DNA of 64,000 nucleotides. It comes from Pseudomonas sp. SLFW. GTDB lineage: Bacteria; Pseudomonadota; Gammaproteobacteria; Pseudomonadales; Pseudomonadaceae. Position 1 is the first letter of the stretch, and each line of letters starts with the position of its first letter. A program made the position numbers and the translations under genes. The notes below the pieces were generated by a model, which saw nothing but the letters and a program-made list of their open reading frames with translations, did no database searches and was not told the origin of the DNA. Below, in pieces: positions 16,367 to 24,348 of this stretch. The stretch lies in contig NZ_JAAAKW010000016.1 in assembly GCF_009905615.1 (NCBI RefSeq), positions 1 through 64,000 on the forward strand, written 5' to 3'.

Positions 16367-16855
16367 TCAGGTGCGGTCGGTTTCGCGCCCGAATTGCGGG
16401 CCGGAGCGGGTGTTGTTGCCCTTGGCCATGCGGTCGTAAAGCACCACGTTGACGGTCGCCGCCAGGTTCATGCAACCGGTGGTGGGGATATAGACGACGT
16501 CTTCGCACCAGTCACGAATCTCCTTGTCGAGGGAACCGTCTTCCGGGCCGAAGATATAAATCGCACGGTCCGGGTGGGTGTATTCAGGCAACGAACGGGC
16601 GCCTTCCACCAGCTCGACGGCGACAGGCACGCAGCCGAGGGGGATGATTTTTCTCAGGTCATCGATGCCGATCAGCGGGATGTCCTGATGAATTTTCTTG
16701 GTGTCCGTCACGAAATCCCGGGCTCGCTCGTAGCGCTTGCCCGTGTAAAACACCGACGCCACGCCGTAACAGCCTGCCGCACGCATCACCGATCCGACGT
16801 TTTCCGGGGATTTAGGGTTGAACAAGCCGATGCAGGCATAGCGTTTGTTGGCCAC
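16367..16855 (-). CDS. TrmH/SpoU-type RNA methyltransferase
   Basis: SPOUT-fold 2'-O-methyltransferase acting on rRNA or tRNA (162 aa from GTG 16855). Motifs: LFNPKSPENVGSVMRAAGCYG near the start (motif 1, Asn and Arg), AIYIFGPEDGSLDKEI (motif 2) and IPTTGCMNLAATVNVVLYDR (motif 3, knot region). The start is uncertain: the frame is open to 16912 (TTG), but that segment lies in an inverted repeat and homologues start near NKRYACIG. No ribosome site is obvious. It may be transcribed with the HNH gene upstream despite the hairpin between them. Confidence 0.85.
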   Translation of the reverse strand: MANKRYACIGLFNPKSPENVGSVMRAAGCYGVASVFYTGKRYERARDFVTDTKKIHQDIPLIGIDDLRKIIPLGCVPVAVELVEGARSLPEYTHPDRAIYIFGPEDGSLDKEIRDWCEDVVYIPTTGCMNLAATVNVVLYDRMAKGNNTRSGPQFGRETDRT

Positions 16856-16895
16856 GGGGGGAGATGCTCGTAAAAAAGGGGGCAGTTTCGAGGTT

Positions 16896-16963
16896 CGAGC
16901 TGCAAGCTGCAAGAAAAAGCAGTGAGCGGTGAACTCACGTGCACCGCTCTTGCTTGCAGCTCG
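16896..16963. repeat. nested inverted repeat (hairpin) between HNH and TrmH-like genes
   Basis: CGAGCTGCAAGC (16896-16907) pairs perfectly with GCTTGCAGCTCG (16952-16963), and inside it GAGCGGTG (16924-16931) pairs with CACCGCTC (16942-16949). The structure ends 5 bp before the HNH stop codon region, where it could act as terminator or processing site. The outer arm also contains a direct repeat (GCTGCAA twice). Confidence 0.75.
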
Positions 16964-16967
16964 TGGC

Positions 16968-17345
16968 TTACGCGTCGTCGCTGCTCTTCATCAGGCCAGC
17001 CAACGCGGCAAACGGGTTGTGCGTCGCCTTGGCTGTTTTCGGGCTGCTGGTCGAGCTGTCCGAGAAATACTGCTGGTCGGTGTAACGCGAATGCTCGTTG
17101 TCGTGGCAATACAGGCACAGCAGCTCCCAGTTGGAGCCGTCCTGCGGGTTGTTGTCGTGGTTGTGGTCGCGGTGATGCACGGTCAGTTCACTCAGGCGCT
17201 TGCCGGCAAACTCACGGGCGCAGCGGCCGCAGACGTGCGGGTACATGCGCAGGGCTTTATCGCGATACCCCATCTCACGGTCGCGTTGAGCGTCGGCGAG
17301 GATGCGGTCGAGTTTGGATGTGTTGGTCGGGGTTCCCGAACTCAT
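16968..17345 (-). CDS. yajD: YajD-like HNH nuclease family protein
   Basis: HNH-domain protein of 125 aa. The zinc finger/HNH core is evident: CGRCAREF, then LTVHHRDHNHDNNP (catalytic His), then NWELLCLYCHDNEH. This is the layout of E. coli YajD, a housekeeping HNH protein of unknown biological role. The start at ATG 17345 follows CAGGTGAC and gives a family-like beginning (MSSGTPTN); the frame is open upstream to 17456 but that part overlaps a palindromic element. A disordered Ser/Thr-rich tail follows the domain. Confidence 0.88.
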   Translation of the reverse strand: MSSGTPTNTSKLDRILADAQRDREMGYRDKALRMYPHVCGRCAREFAGKRLSELTVHHRDHNHDNNPQDGSNWELLCLYCHDNEHSRYTDQQYFSDSSTSSPKTAKATHNPFAALAGLMKSSDDA

Positions 17346-17412
17346 GGTGTCACCTGTTTCGTGTGCTGTGGGCAATGGGGCGATTCTAACGCTTTGCGCG
17401 CGCGTCAGCCGT

Positions 17413-17568
17413 ACAGACCGCGTGAAAACGTAGCGAGCGAAGGCAAGACAAGGCAAAAACAGGCGGGAAACGGCCGGGGTCGCGTCCGACTCTAGGTGTT
17501 CTAAATGAGCATTTCCCGCCTGTTTTTAACGCAGTATTGCCGAGCGCAGTAGTTTTCATGCGGTCTGT
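17413..17568. mobile_element. palindromic MITE-like element
   Basis: About 156 bp with long imperfect terminal inverted repeats. The outer ends read ACAGACCGCGTGAAAAC (left) and, in reverse complement, ACAGACCGCATGAAAAC (right). The inner 16-bp arms AAAAACAGGCGGGAAA (17455-17470) and TTTCCCGCCTGTTTTT (17511-17526) are perfect. A non-palindromic centre of about 40 bp contains TTCTAAATGAGCA. There is no open reading frame for a transposase. The right end supplies the stop codon of the spermidine-synthase-like gene. No target-site duplication was clear (GT at left, GT at right at most). Confidence 0.7.
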
Positions 17569-18248
17569 TTGAGTTTTTCGGCAATCCAGATCGTATGCCG
17601 TGTCCCTTTATTGCCGTGGGCGTAGACTTTGACCTCTTCGGCCTTGAACCCGGCCTTGCGCAGTTTGTCGCTGAACGCGGCGTCGGCGCTGGCGGACCAC
17701 ACGGCCAGCACGCCCTTGGGACGTAGCGCGGTGGCGCAAGCGGCCAGGCCACCCGCCGAGTACAGCCAGCTGTTGGCCTTTTGCGTCAGGCCTTCGGGGC
17801 CGTTGTCAACGTCGAGCATGATCGCATCGAAACCTTGATGCTCGCTTTTCAGCACCTGCGCCACGTCCTGGACGACCACCTTGGCGCGCGGGTCCTGCAA
17901 CGGATTGCCCGATTTCTCACCCAACGGGCCGCGATTCCACTCGACCACACCGGGCACCAGCTCGGCCACCACCACTTCGCCATTCTTGCCCAGGTGCTTG
18001 AGCGCCGAGGCGAGGGTGAAGCCCATGCCCAGACCGCCGATCAGCACCCGTGGCTGCAAGCGCGAGGCGACCTTCTTGCAGGGGATTTCCGCCAACGCAT
18101 CCTCGGAGCCGTGCATGCGCGTGTTCATCAACTGGCCGCCGTCGCCGCCCTGAATCTTGATCACGAAGTCTTCGCCGTACTCGAACAGGCATAAGGCGCC
18201 GCCGTTGTCGGGGATCGGGGTGGTGTCGAGCAGAACGAAACGTTTCAT
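17556..18248 (-). CDS. spermidine synthase-like protein
   Basis: Cytoplasmic protein of 230 aa with the spermidine/spermine synthase Rossmann core. VLIGGLGMGFTLASAL (about 70-85) is the nucleotide/SAM-binding motif, VVAELVPGVVEWNRG carries the conserved acidic residue of strand 2, and AIMLDVDNGPEG (about 142-153) matches the catalytic-Asp region. The N-terminal substrate domain is short, so the protein may be a methyltransferase-like relative and not a true polyamine synthase. The last codons (KQTA then TGA) lie inside the terminal repeat of a palindromic element, so the original C-terminus may have differed. Confidence 0.8.
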   Translation of the reverse strand: MKRFVLLDTTPIPDNGGALCLFEYGEDFVIKIQGGDGGQLMNTRMHGSEDALAEIPCKKVASRLQPRVLIGGLGMGFTLASALKHLGKNGEVVVAELVPGVVEWNRGPLGEKSGNPLQDPRAKVVVQDVAQVLKSEHQGFDAIMLDVDNGPEGLTQKANSWLYSAGGLAACATALRPKGVLAVWSASADAAFSDKLRKAGFKAEEVKVYAHGNKGTRHTIWIAEKLKQTA

Positions 18249-18362
18249 GAAAAACCCGGAGAAAGACGTGGCAAGGGCGCGGCGTGCAATTTGTCAGCGC
18301 ACGAAGCGCTGAGCAGGCGTAGTCTGAGCGTCCCGACAGAAGATTGGCAGTGGAGGCCAACG

Positions 18363-18650
18363 ATGAAGCGGTACATTCTAGCGGCGATTGCCGTGGCTGC
18401 GCTCGGTGCATCTCAGGTATTTGCCGAGAGCCTGCAACCTGTCCTCACTGCGCCGGAACCTATTGCCGCCACGTCCGGGTCGCCCGGCACGGCCACGCCG
18501 ACCCCGTATCCACAAGTGTCGCCGCCCAGCGTTCCCCGCGCAGGCGGGCAAGGCAATCCGCCGTTATTGCCAAAAATCCCCCAGCCGGGGCCGCCCAAAG
18601 ACGATGAACCGCTGCCAGGTTTACCGCCGCCCGCGAAGCCAAGCCCGTAA
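18363..18650 (+). CDS. small secreted proline-rich protein
   Basis: Protein of 95 aa with a clear signal peptide (MKRYILAAIAVAALGASQVFA, cleavage before ES) and a mature part of about 74 residues rich in Pro, Gly and Ala (PTPYPQVSPPSVP, LPKIPQPGPP, GLPPPAKPSP). A TGGAGG site sits seven bases before the ATG at 18363. The low-complexity tail suggests an unstructured periplasmic or surface linker. No family recognised. It is convergent with the cNMP-binding gene, whose stop lies 10 bp away. Confidence 0.7.
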   Translation: MKRYILAAIAVAALGASQVFAESLQPVLTAPEPIAATSGSPGTATPTPYPQVSPPSVPRAGGQGNPPLLPKIPQPGPPKDDEPLPGLPPPAKPSP

Positions 18651-18660
18651 TTCGAACCGT

Positions 18661-19134
18661 TTATTCCTGCTGCGCCAACACTTGACCATCCATCATCCGC
18701 AGCCGCTTGGACATGGCGATGGCGATGGCGCGGATGATCTTGGCCGCGACTTTGGGCGCTTCATTGAGCATCTTGTCCAGCGAGTCCTTGCCCAGGTTCA
18801 GCAAGTAGCAGGAAGACGCCGCCACGCAACTGGCCGAGCGGCGTTCGCCATCCAGCACGGCCATTTCACCGAATGCCCGACCGCTGCGCAGAATCGCCGT
18901 TTCGACCGGTACGCCTTCGCCGTTGCGCTTTTGCACCGACACCGTGCCCGAATGGATGATGCACATGAAGGTGCCCGCGTCGCCTTCGTTGAAGATCGCT
19001 TCGCCTTTCTCGATGCTGCTGATGCTGAAGTAACCTGCCGCCGCGGAAAAGTCCGCAGGGGTGAGCGCGAGGAACAGACCGCAGTCCATCAGCATCTCGC
19101 GGATCTCGTTGTTCAGTGATGAAGATGTCGGCAT
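18661..19134 (-). CDS. cyclic nucleotide-binding domain protein without DNA-binding domain
   Basis: Protein of 157 aa consisting of one cNMP-binding (CAP_ED) domain: FSISSIEKGEAIFNEGDAG, then MCIIHSGTVSV, then the phosphate-binding cassette GRAFGEMAVLDGERRSASCVA with conserved Gly-Glu and Arg. It lacks the C-terminal helix-turn-helix of Crp/Fnr regulators, so it must act through a partner or as a sensor. Located just downstream of, and on the same strand as, oligopeptidase B (101-bp gap). Ligand not known; cAMP or c-di-GMP cannot be told apart here. Confidence 0.88.
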   Translation of the reverse strand: MPTSSSLNNEIREMLMDCGLFLALTPADFSAAAGYFSISSIEKGEAIFNEGDAGTFMCIIHSGTVSVQKRNGEGVPVETAILRSGRAFGEMAVLDGERRSASCVAASSCYLLNLGKDSLDKMLNEAPKVAAKIIRAIAIAMSKRLRMMDGQVLAQQE

Positions 19135-19235
19135 GGCATGTTCTTGTTGAGTGTTTGAAAAATGACCGGCACAACGGCACCGGACGTCTCAACGCCCGGC
19201 AGCCTTGATATGACAAAAGGCCTGCAAAGAGTTCC

Positions 19236-21293
19236 TCAGGCCAGCTGCAATACCTTGAAGATAAACCCGTATTCGAGCGCTACGTCACGCAATCCCTGAT
19301 ACCGCCCGCTCATCCCGCCATGCCCCGCGCCCAGTTCGGTCTTGAGCAGCAGCAGGTGGTCGTCGGTTTTGGTGTCGCGCAATTTTGCCACCCACTTGGC
19401 CGCTTCCCAATATTGCACGCGGCTGTCGTTGTACCCGGCGATCACCAGCATCGCCGGGTAGGCCTGCGCGCTGACGTTCTCGTAAGGCGCGTAGGCCTTG
19501 ATCCGAGCGTAGACGTCGGGCTCTTGCGGGTTGCCCCACTCGTCGTATTCGGTCACGGTCAATGGCAGATCGGGGTCGAGCATCGTGTTGAGCACGTCGA
19601 CGAACGGCACTTCGGCAATCGCGGCCTTGAACAGCTCCGGACGCTGATTGACCACCGCGCCGATCAACAGCCCCCCGGCGCTGCCACCGCTGATCACCAG
19701 TTTTTCGGCCGACGTCAGGTTTTCCGCAATGAGATGTTCGGCACAGGCGATGAAATCGCTGAACGTATTCTGCTTGTGCTCCTGTTTGCCGGTGCGGTAC
19801 CAGACCTCACCCAATTCGCCGCCGCCGCGCACGTGGGCGATGGCGAAGGCGACGCCACGGTCCAGCAGGCTCAGACGGGCATGGGAAAACCACGGGTCGA
19901 GGCTTTCGCCGTACGCGCCATAGCCGTACAGGTACAGCGGCACCGGCTCACCGGCCAGTTCGCGTTTGACCACGAGACTGATCGGCACCTGCGTGCCGTC
20001 GGCGGCGGTCGCCCACAAGCGCTGGCTGACGTAGGCATCGGCGTCGAACACCCCCAGAACCGGCGTTTCCTTGAGTACGACCTGGTCCCCGGTGGCCAGC
20101 GTCAATTGACGCACCTGGGGCGGACGGTTCAGCGATTGATAGCGCAGACGAATCTTGTCGCTCTCGAATTCAAGGGTGTCCTGCACATAGAGGTTGTAGG
20201 CCGCGTCCGGCAATTGCACGCGATAGGGCGGCAAACCCTGTGGGTGAACTTCGACGATGGGCAGGCCGCCTTCGCGCAGGCTCAAGGTCAAGCCACGGGC
20301 GTTGAGGCTGAAACCGTCGAGCATCACGCTGTCGCTATGGGGGATCAGCGTCTGCCAATCCTTGCGCTCTGGCACGTCGCTCGCCTGCTCAGGCGCGTGG
20401 AAGAGGGCGAAGTTGATGCCGTCCTGATTGCTGCGAATCAGCCAGCTCCAGGCGCCGTCGATCAAACCGTGGTCCACCGAGTACTCGTGGCCTTCGCTGC
20501 GGGGCGCGATGCACACGAACGGCTGATCCGGCGTGCTGGCGTCCAGCACCCAACTTTCCCCGGTGGTCTTGCTGTCCAGACCCAGCACCAACTGGCGCTC
20601 GGAGCTGGTGCGGTAGCAATGCAGGAAGAAACGCCCGTCTGGCTCGCTGAACACCAGCTCCGCCGAGTCGTTGCCCAGCTTATGGCGATAGAGCTTGTGC
20701 GGGCGGTGGGTGTCGTCGAGTTCGCCGAAAAACAGGGTCTGGCTGTCGTTCGCCCACGTCATGCTGCCGTCGCAGTCTTCGAAGGGCAGGGCGGTGACGT
20801 CGCCGCTGCTCAGTTCCTTGACGTAGAGCTGGTAGACCTCTTCGCCGCTGGTGTCGAGGCTGTAGGCCAGTCGCTGATGGTCCGGGCTGATGCTGAACGC
20901 GCCGAGGGAAAAGAAGCCCCCATTGGCCAGCACGTTCGGGTCCAGCAGCAGCTCTTCAGCATTTTCATTGACGGTCTGCGAATCGTCCGCCGGGCGCGGG
21001 CAGCGGTAGTGACGGGCGTATTCGTCGCCTTCAGTGGTCCGGGTGTAATACAGGTACGGCCCCCACGGGGAGGGCAGCGACAGGTCGGTTTCGAGGATGC
21101 GGCCCTTGATCTCTTGAAACAGGGTCTCGCGCAGGGCCTGTTGATCGGCCAGTTGCTGTTCCTGATAGCTGTTTTCGGCCTTGAGGTAATCGAGGACCTC
21201 ATCGGTGTCGCGATCCTGCAGCCAGGCATACGGGTCGGCGCCGTCGGCCTTGCGGGCAACGGGGGCGCGGAGAACAGCGTTGGAAGATGGCAT
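19236..21293 (-). CDS. ptrB: oligopeptidase B (prolyl oligopeptidase family S9A)
   Basis: Cytoplasmic serine peptidase that cleaves short peptides after Arg or Lys. The 685-aa protein has the usual N-terminal seven-bladed propeller (about 70-400; for example YAWLQDRDTDEVLDYL at the start and LAYSLDTSGEEVYQLYVK) and a C-terminal alpha/beta-hydrolase domain. The nucleophile lies in VISGGSAGGLLIG, the Asp in the VIAGYNDSRV region, and the His in GAGHGGMSGRY. ATG 21293 is used with GAGAG upstream; a TTG five codons earlier is also in frame. A long open frame on the opposite strand is an artefact of high GC. Confidence 0.95.
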   Translation of the reverse strand: MPSSNAVLRAPVARKADGADPYAWLQDRDTDEVLDYLKAENSYQEQQLADQQALRETLFQEIKGRILETDLSLPSPWGPYLYYTRTTEGDEYARHYRCPRPADDSQTVNENAEELLLDPNVLANGGFFSLGAFSISPDHQRLAYSLDTSGEEVYQLYVKELSSGDVTALPFEDCDGSMTWANDSQTLFFGELDDTHRPHKLYRHKLGNDSAELVFSEPDGRFFLHCYRTSSERQLVLGLDSKTTGESWVLDASTPDQPFVCIAPRSEGHEYSVDHGLIDGAWSWLIRSNQDGINFALFHAPEQASDVPERKDWQTLIPHSDSVMLDGFSLNARGLTLSLREGGLPIVEVHPQGLPPYRVQLPDAAYNLYVQDTLEFESDKIRLRYQSLNRPPQVRQLTLATGDQVVLKETPVLGVFDADAYVSQRLWATAADGTQVPISLVVKRELAGEPVPLYLYGYGAYGESLDPWFSHARLSLLDRGVAFAIAHVRGGGELGEVWYRTGKQEHKQNTFSDFIACAEHLIAENLTSAEKLVISGGSAGGLLIGAVVNQRPELFKAAIAEVPFVDVLNTMLDPDLPLTVTEYDEWGNPQEPDVYARIKAYAPYENVSAQAYPAMLVIAGYNDSRVQYWEAAKWVAKLRDTKTDDHLLLLKTELGAGHGGMSGRYQGLRDVALEYGFIFKVLQLA

Positions 21294-21435
21294 GCGGGGC
21301 TCTCTCAAAAGTGAAACTGACCACTGCGACGGACGCCTGTGAAGAGGCGGCGGACCGATAACTACAGCCGGGTAAGCCAGGCTGGCGAAAAGTCGTTATC
21401 ATAAGCGCCTCTTTACCTGCCTTACCACGGACGTC

Positions 21436-21942
21436 ATGACCGACAACGACTATCTGATTGCCTGGGGCCTTTACGCGTTCGCCGCGTTGGGCTGTCTGTT
21501 GGTGTGGTTCAAGCTGACCGGCTGGATGTGGCGCTACTTGCGCGAACCGCTGCGGGTGATCGGCGCGGTCCTGCTGTTCTGCCCGACCATCATCGACCCG
21601 GCGAAGGACATTTATGCCCCGGCGCTGGCCATCAGCTTCCTGGACCTGGGGCTCAAGGTCGGCAATAACGTCTGGCGCGCCGCGCTCGACCTTTCGACCT
21701 ATGGCGCCATTGCCTTGGGCGCCTACGTCATTTTCGCGTTGATCCGCTTGCCGTTCCTGCGCAAGAAAAAAGCCCGTCAGGCCCATGCCGAAGCGGCTGC
21801 CGCACAGGCCGCTGCCGAGCAGAAAGCTCAGGAAAAAGACGATGAGCCGTTCGCCGCGCCGGGCCCTTCGCGTTTTGCCAGCCCGGCAGCACCTGCCAAC
21901 GGCGGTACTGTTGGCCGTCATCGGGTCGAGCCAAAGTTGTAA
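21436..21942 (+). CDS. small inner-membrane protein of unknown function
   Basis: Protein of 168 aa with three predicted membrane segments: YLIAWGLYAFAALGCLLVWF (6-25), PLRVIGAVLLFCPTII (37-52) and YGAIALGAYVIFALIRLPF (93-111). A cytoplasmic tail rich in Ala, Glu, Gln and Lys (KKARQAHAEAAAAQAAAEQ) may form a helix. I do not recognise a characterised family. The gene starts a plus-strand cluster with the YafJ-like amidotransferase (37-bp gap) and a DUF2937 protein, so the three are likely cotranscribed. Confidence 0.75.
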   Translation: MTDNDYLIAWGLYAFAALGCLLVWFKLTGWMWRYLREPLRVIGAVLLFCPTIIDPAKDIYAPALAISFLDLGLKVGNNVWRAALDLSTYGAIALGAYVIFALIRLPFLRKKKARQAHAEAAAAQAAAEQKAQEKDDEPFAAPGPSRFASPAAPANGGTVGRHRVEPKL

Positions 21943-21979
21943 CTGGTCAGCCAGCCACTGACCCCATCGAGACCTGAGC

Positions 21980-22753
21980 ATGTGTGAACTTCTGGGCATG
22001 AGTGCCAACGTACCGACCGACATCGTGTTCAGCTTTACCGGGCTGATGCAGCGCGGCGGTCGCACCGGTCCCCACCGCGACGGTTGGGGCATCGGCTTTT
22101 ATGAAGGGCGCGGCCTGCGTCTGTTTCAGGACCCGGCCGCCAGCAGCGAGTCGGAAGTCGCGCAACTGGTGCAGCGCTACCCGATCAAGAGCGAGGTGGT
22201 GATTGGCCACATTCGTCAGGCCAACGTCGGCAAGGTCTGCCTGTCCAACACCCATCCTTTCGTGCGCGAGCTGTGGGGCCGCAACTGGTGTTTCGCTCAC
22301 AACGGCCAGCTGGCGGACTTTCACCCGAGCGCAACGTTCTACCGCCCGGTGGGCGACACCGACAGTGAAGCCGCGTTCTGCGACCTGTTGAACCGGGTGC
22401 GCGAGGCGTTTCCCGAGCCGGTCGAGATCGAACAGCTGCTGCCGACGCTGGTCCAAGCCTGCAACGAATACCGAAGCAAGGGCGTGTTCAATGGCTTGCT
22501 CAGTGATGGCGGCTGGCTGTTTTGCTTCTGCTCCACCAAGCTGGTGCACATCACACGGCGCGCGCCGTTCGGTCCGGCACGGCTCAAGGATGTCGACGTG
22601 ATCGTCGATTTTCAGGCCGAAACCACGCCCAATGACGTGGTGACGGTGATTGCCACCGAGCCATTGACCGAGAACGAAACCTGGAATCGCTACGAGCCCG
22701 GCCACTGGAGCCTGTGGCGTCGCGGCGAATGCGTGGCCGAAGGCCAATCCTGA
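21980..22753 (+). CDS. class II glutamine amidotransferase (YafJ-like)
   Basis: Ntn-type glutaminase domain protein of 257 aa. The nucleophile is Cys2 exposed after Met removal (MCELLGMSANVP), followed by the family features RGGRTGPHRDGWGIGFY, VVIGHIRQANVG and the oxyanion segment CFAHNGQLADF. The single-domain form matches E. coli YafJ, for which the acceptor substrate is not established. It is followed after 13 bp by a DUF2937 membrane protein on the same strand. Confidence 0.9.
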   Translation: MCELLGMSANVPTDIVFSFTGLMQRGGRTGPHRDGWGIGFYEGRGLRLFQDPAASSESEVAQLVQRYPIKSEVVIGHIRQANVGKVCLSNTHPFVRELWGRNWCFAHNGQLADFHPSATFYRPVGDTDSEAAFCDLLNRVREAFPEPVEIEQLLPTLVQACNEYRSKGVFNGLLSDGGWLFCFCSTKLVHITRRAPFGPARLKDVDVIVDFQAETTPNDVVTVIATEPLTENETWNRYEPGHWSLWRRGECVAEGQS

Positions 22754-22766
22754 CTGAGAGGGACCT

Positions 22767-23291
22767 ATGCTGCGAAGCTATCTGCGACTGGTGTTGTTCA
22801 CGGCAGGCCTGTTGATCGGCGTGCAGATTCCCGGCTTCATCAGCGACTACAGCAAGCGCGTCGAAGCGCACCTGATGGAAGCGCAGCAGAACATGCGGGG
22901 CTACAACGACACCGCTTCGCGCTTCTTCAACGGCGACGTGCAAGCGCTGATCCAGCATTACCGCAGCAGCGACGACCCGGTGTTCAAAACCGATGCCAAC
23001 AACATCAGCAACCTGCTGGGTCGCACTCAGGTACTCGACCGCGAGTGGATGGCGCTGCAAGGCCCGTGGTACATGCGCGCCTGGCATGTCCTGACCGCCG
23101 CCGATGCGGACATTCGCAACGAAACGTGGAATGGCTACACGTGGCAGGTATTGCTGTCGCCCGAAGTCATCGGCTGGGGGCTGATCTGCGCGCTGCTGTT
23201 CTCGCTAGTGATCGAAAGCTTCGTGCTGTTCATCGATTGGGTATTCGTGGGACGGCATCATGTGCGCAAGGTGAATCGGGATTGGGAGTGA
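22767..23291 (+). CDS. DUF2937 family membrane protein
   Basis: Protein of 174 aa with an N-terminal membrane helix (LRLVLFTAGLLIGVQIPGFI, about 6-25), a central soluble helical segment (SKRVEAHLMEAQQNMRGYNDTASRFF) and a C-terminal membrane helix (VIGWGLICALLFSLVIESFVLFIDWVF). This layout matches DUF2937. Function unknown. It starts 13 bp after the amidotransferase and is followed by a REP pair that probably marks the 3' end of the transcript. Confidence 0.82.
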   Translation: MLRSYLRLVLFTAGLLIGVQIPGFISDYSKRVEAHLMEAQQNMRGYNDTASRFFNGDVQALIQHYRSSDDPVFKTDANNISNLLGRTQVLDREWMALQGPWYMRAWHVLTAADADIRNETWNGYTWQVLLSPEVIGWGLICALLFSLVIESFVLFIDWVFVGRHHVRKVNRDWE

Positions 23292-23595
23292 CGAGCGCGA
23301 CCGCTCTTCTGTAGGAGTGAGCTTGCTCGCGATGGGGACTGTCAGTCACCGTTGCGCCGGCTGACCCTCCGCATCGCGAGCAAGCTCACTCCTACAGGTT
23401 CGACGCCATTCCGGACACTGGACCGTTCACTTTTTCTTATCCCCTCCCTCCGCTTTTATTAGTTGGACGCTTCATCCACTCCCGCCCAAGAATGCGCCTA
23501 CACATGACAGGCGTGTTTCAGCGCTGCAAAGCGATGCTTCCCACGCGTAGACTCAAGCCTCGTCCCCAACCTTCAGCCGCACAGGAGATCATCCC
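23292..23595. other. gene-free region with REP pair and pxp promoter region
   Basis: REP elements at 23309-23333 and 23373-23397 (GAGTGAGCTTGCTCGC family, inverted) take up the first third. The rest is pyrimidine-rich and should carry the promoter of pxpABC; I see no clear operator or small gene. Confidence 0.7.
23309..23397. repeat. REP pair (REPIN), GAGCTTGCTCGCGAT family
   Basis: CTGTAGGAGTGAGCTTGCTC at 23309 and the inverted copy ending at 23397 flank a 39-bp spacer, between the DUF2937 gene and pxpA. Confidence 0.92.
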
Positions 23596-24348
23596 TTGGG
23601 CCGCCTGTTATTGAATTGTGATATCGGTGAAAGCTACGGCGCCTGGACCATGGGTCTGGACGCCGAGGTCATGCCGTACATCGACTGCGCCAACATCGCC
23701 TGCGGCTTTCATGCGGGTGACCCCAGCGTCATGCGCAAAACCGTGGCCTTGGCCTTGACCCACAACGTCACCATCGGCGCGCACCCCGCGTACCCGGATC
23801 TGGTGGGTTTCGGGCGTCGGTCGATGGCCTGCTCGTCGCAAGAAATCCAAGACCTGCTGCATTACCAGATCGGCGCGCTGGACGGCGTGTCCCGCGCTCA
23901 AGGTGGGCGGGTCAGCTACGTCAAGCCCCATGGCGCGATGTACAACGACATGATGGTTAACCCGGCGCAGCTGCGCGCAGTCATCGAAGGCATCGCCCGT
24001 TACAACGCCGAACTGCCGCTGATGCTGCTGTCCATGCGCGACAACAGCGGGGCGCAGGCCATTGCCGATGAGTTCGGCGTCAGCCTCTGGTTCGAAGCCT
24101 TCGCCGACCGCGCCTATGACAGCGCGGGGCGTCTGGTGTCGCGCAACCTGCCGGGGGCCGTACACCATGATCCCGAACATATCATCGGCCAGGCCATGAC
24201 GTTGTCCCGTGGCGAAGCACTGATCGCCAGCGACGGCAGCGAATTGCTGCTCAAGGTCGATACCCTCTGCGTGCACGGCGACAACGCCAGCTCCATCGCG
24301 GCTGTGCAACGTATCCGTGAAGCCCTGGGGCAGACGTCCGCCTCATGA
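23596..24348 (+). CDS. pxpA: 5-oxoprolinase subunit A (LamB/YcsF family)
   Basis: Component of the ATP-dependent PxpABC 5-oxoprolinase, which opens the damaged-glutamate product 5-oxoproline (pyroglutamate) to glutamate. The 250-aa protein has the LamB/YcsF signature: LLLNCDIGESYGAW, CANIACGFHAGDP, then IGAHPAYPDLVGFGRR and VKPHGAMYN. It starts at TTG 23596, eight bases after AGGAG, and the family start confirms it. It overlaps pxpB by 4 bp and heads the operon. Confidence 0.95.
   Translation: MGRLLLNCDIGESYGAWTMGLDAEVMPYIDCANIACGFHAGDPSVMRKTVALALTHNVTIGAHPAYPDLVGFGRRSMACSSQEIQDLLHYQIGALDGVSRAQGGRVSYVKPHGAMYNDMMVNPAQLRAVIEGIARYNAELPLMLLSMRDNSGAQAIADEFGVSLWFEAFADRAYDSAGRLVSRNLPGAVHHDPEHIIGQAMTLSRGEALIASDGSELLLKVDTLCVHGDNASSIAAVQRIREALGQTSAS

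Noticed and set aside
19320..21314. 664-codon plus-strand frame opposite ptrB
   Set aside because: Shadow of oligopeptidase B; translation is rich in His, Gln, Arg and shows no domain.
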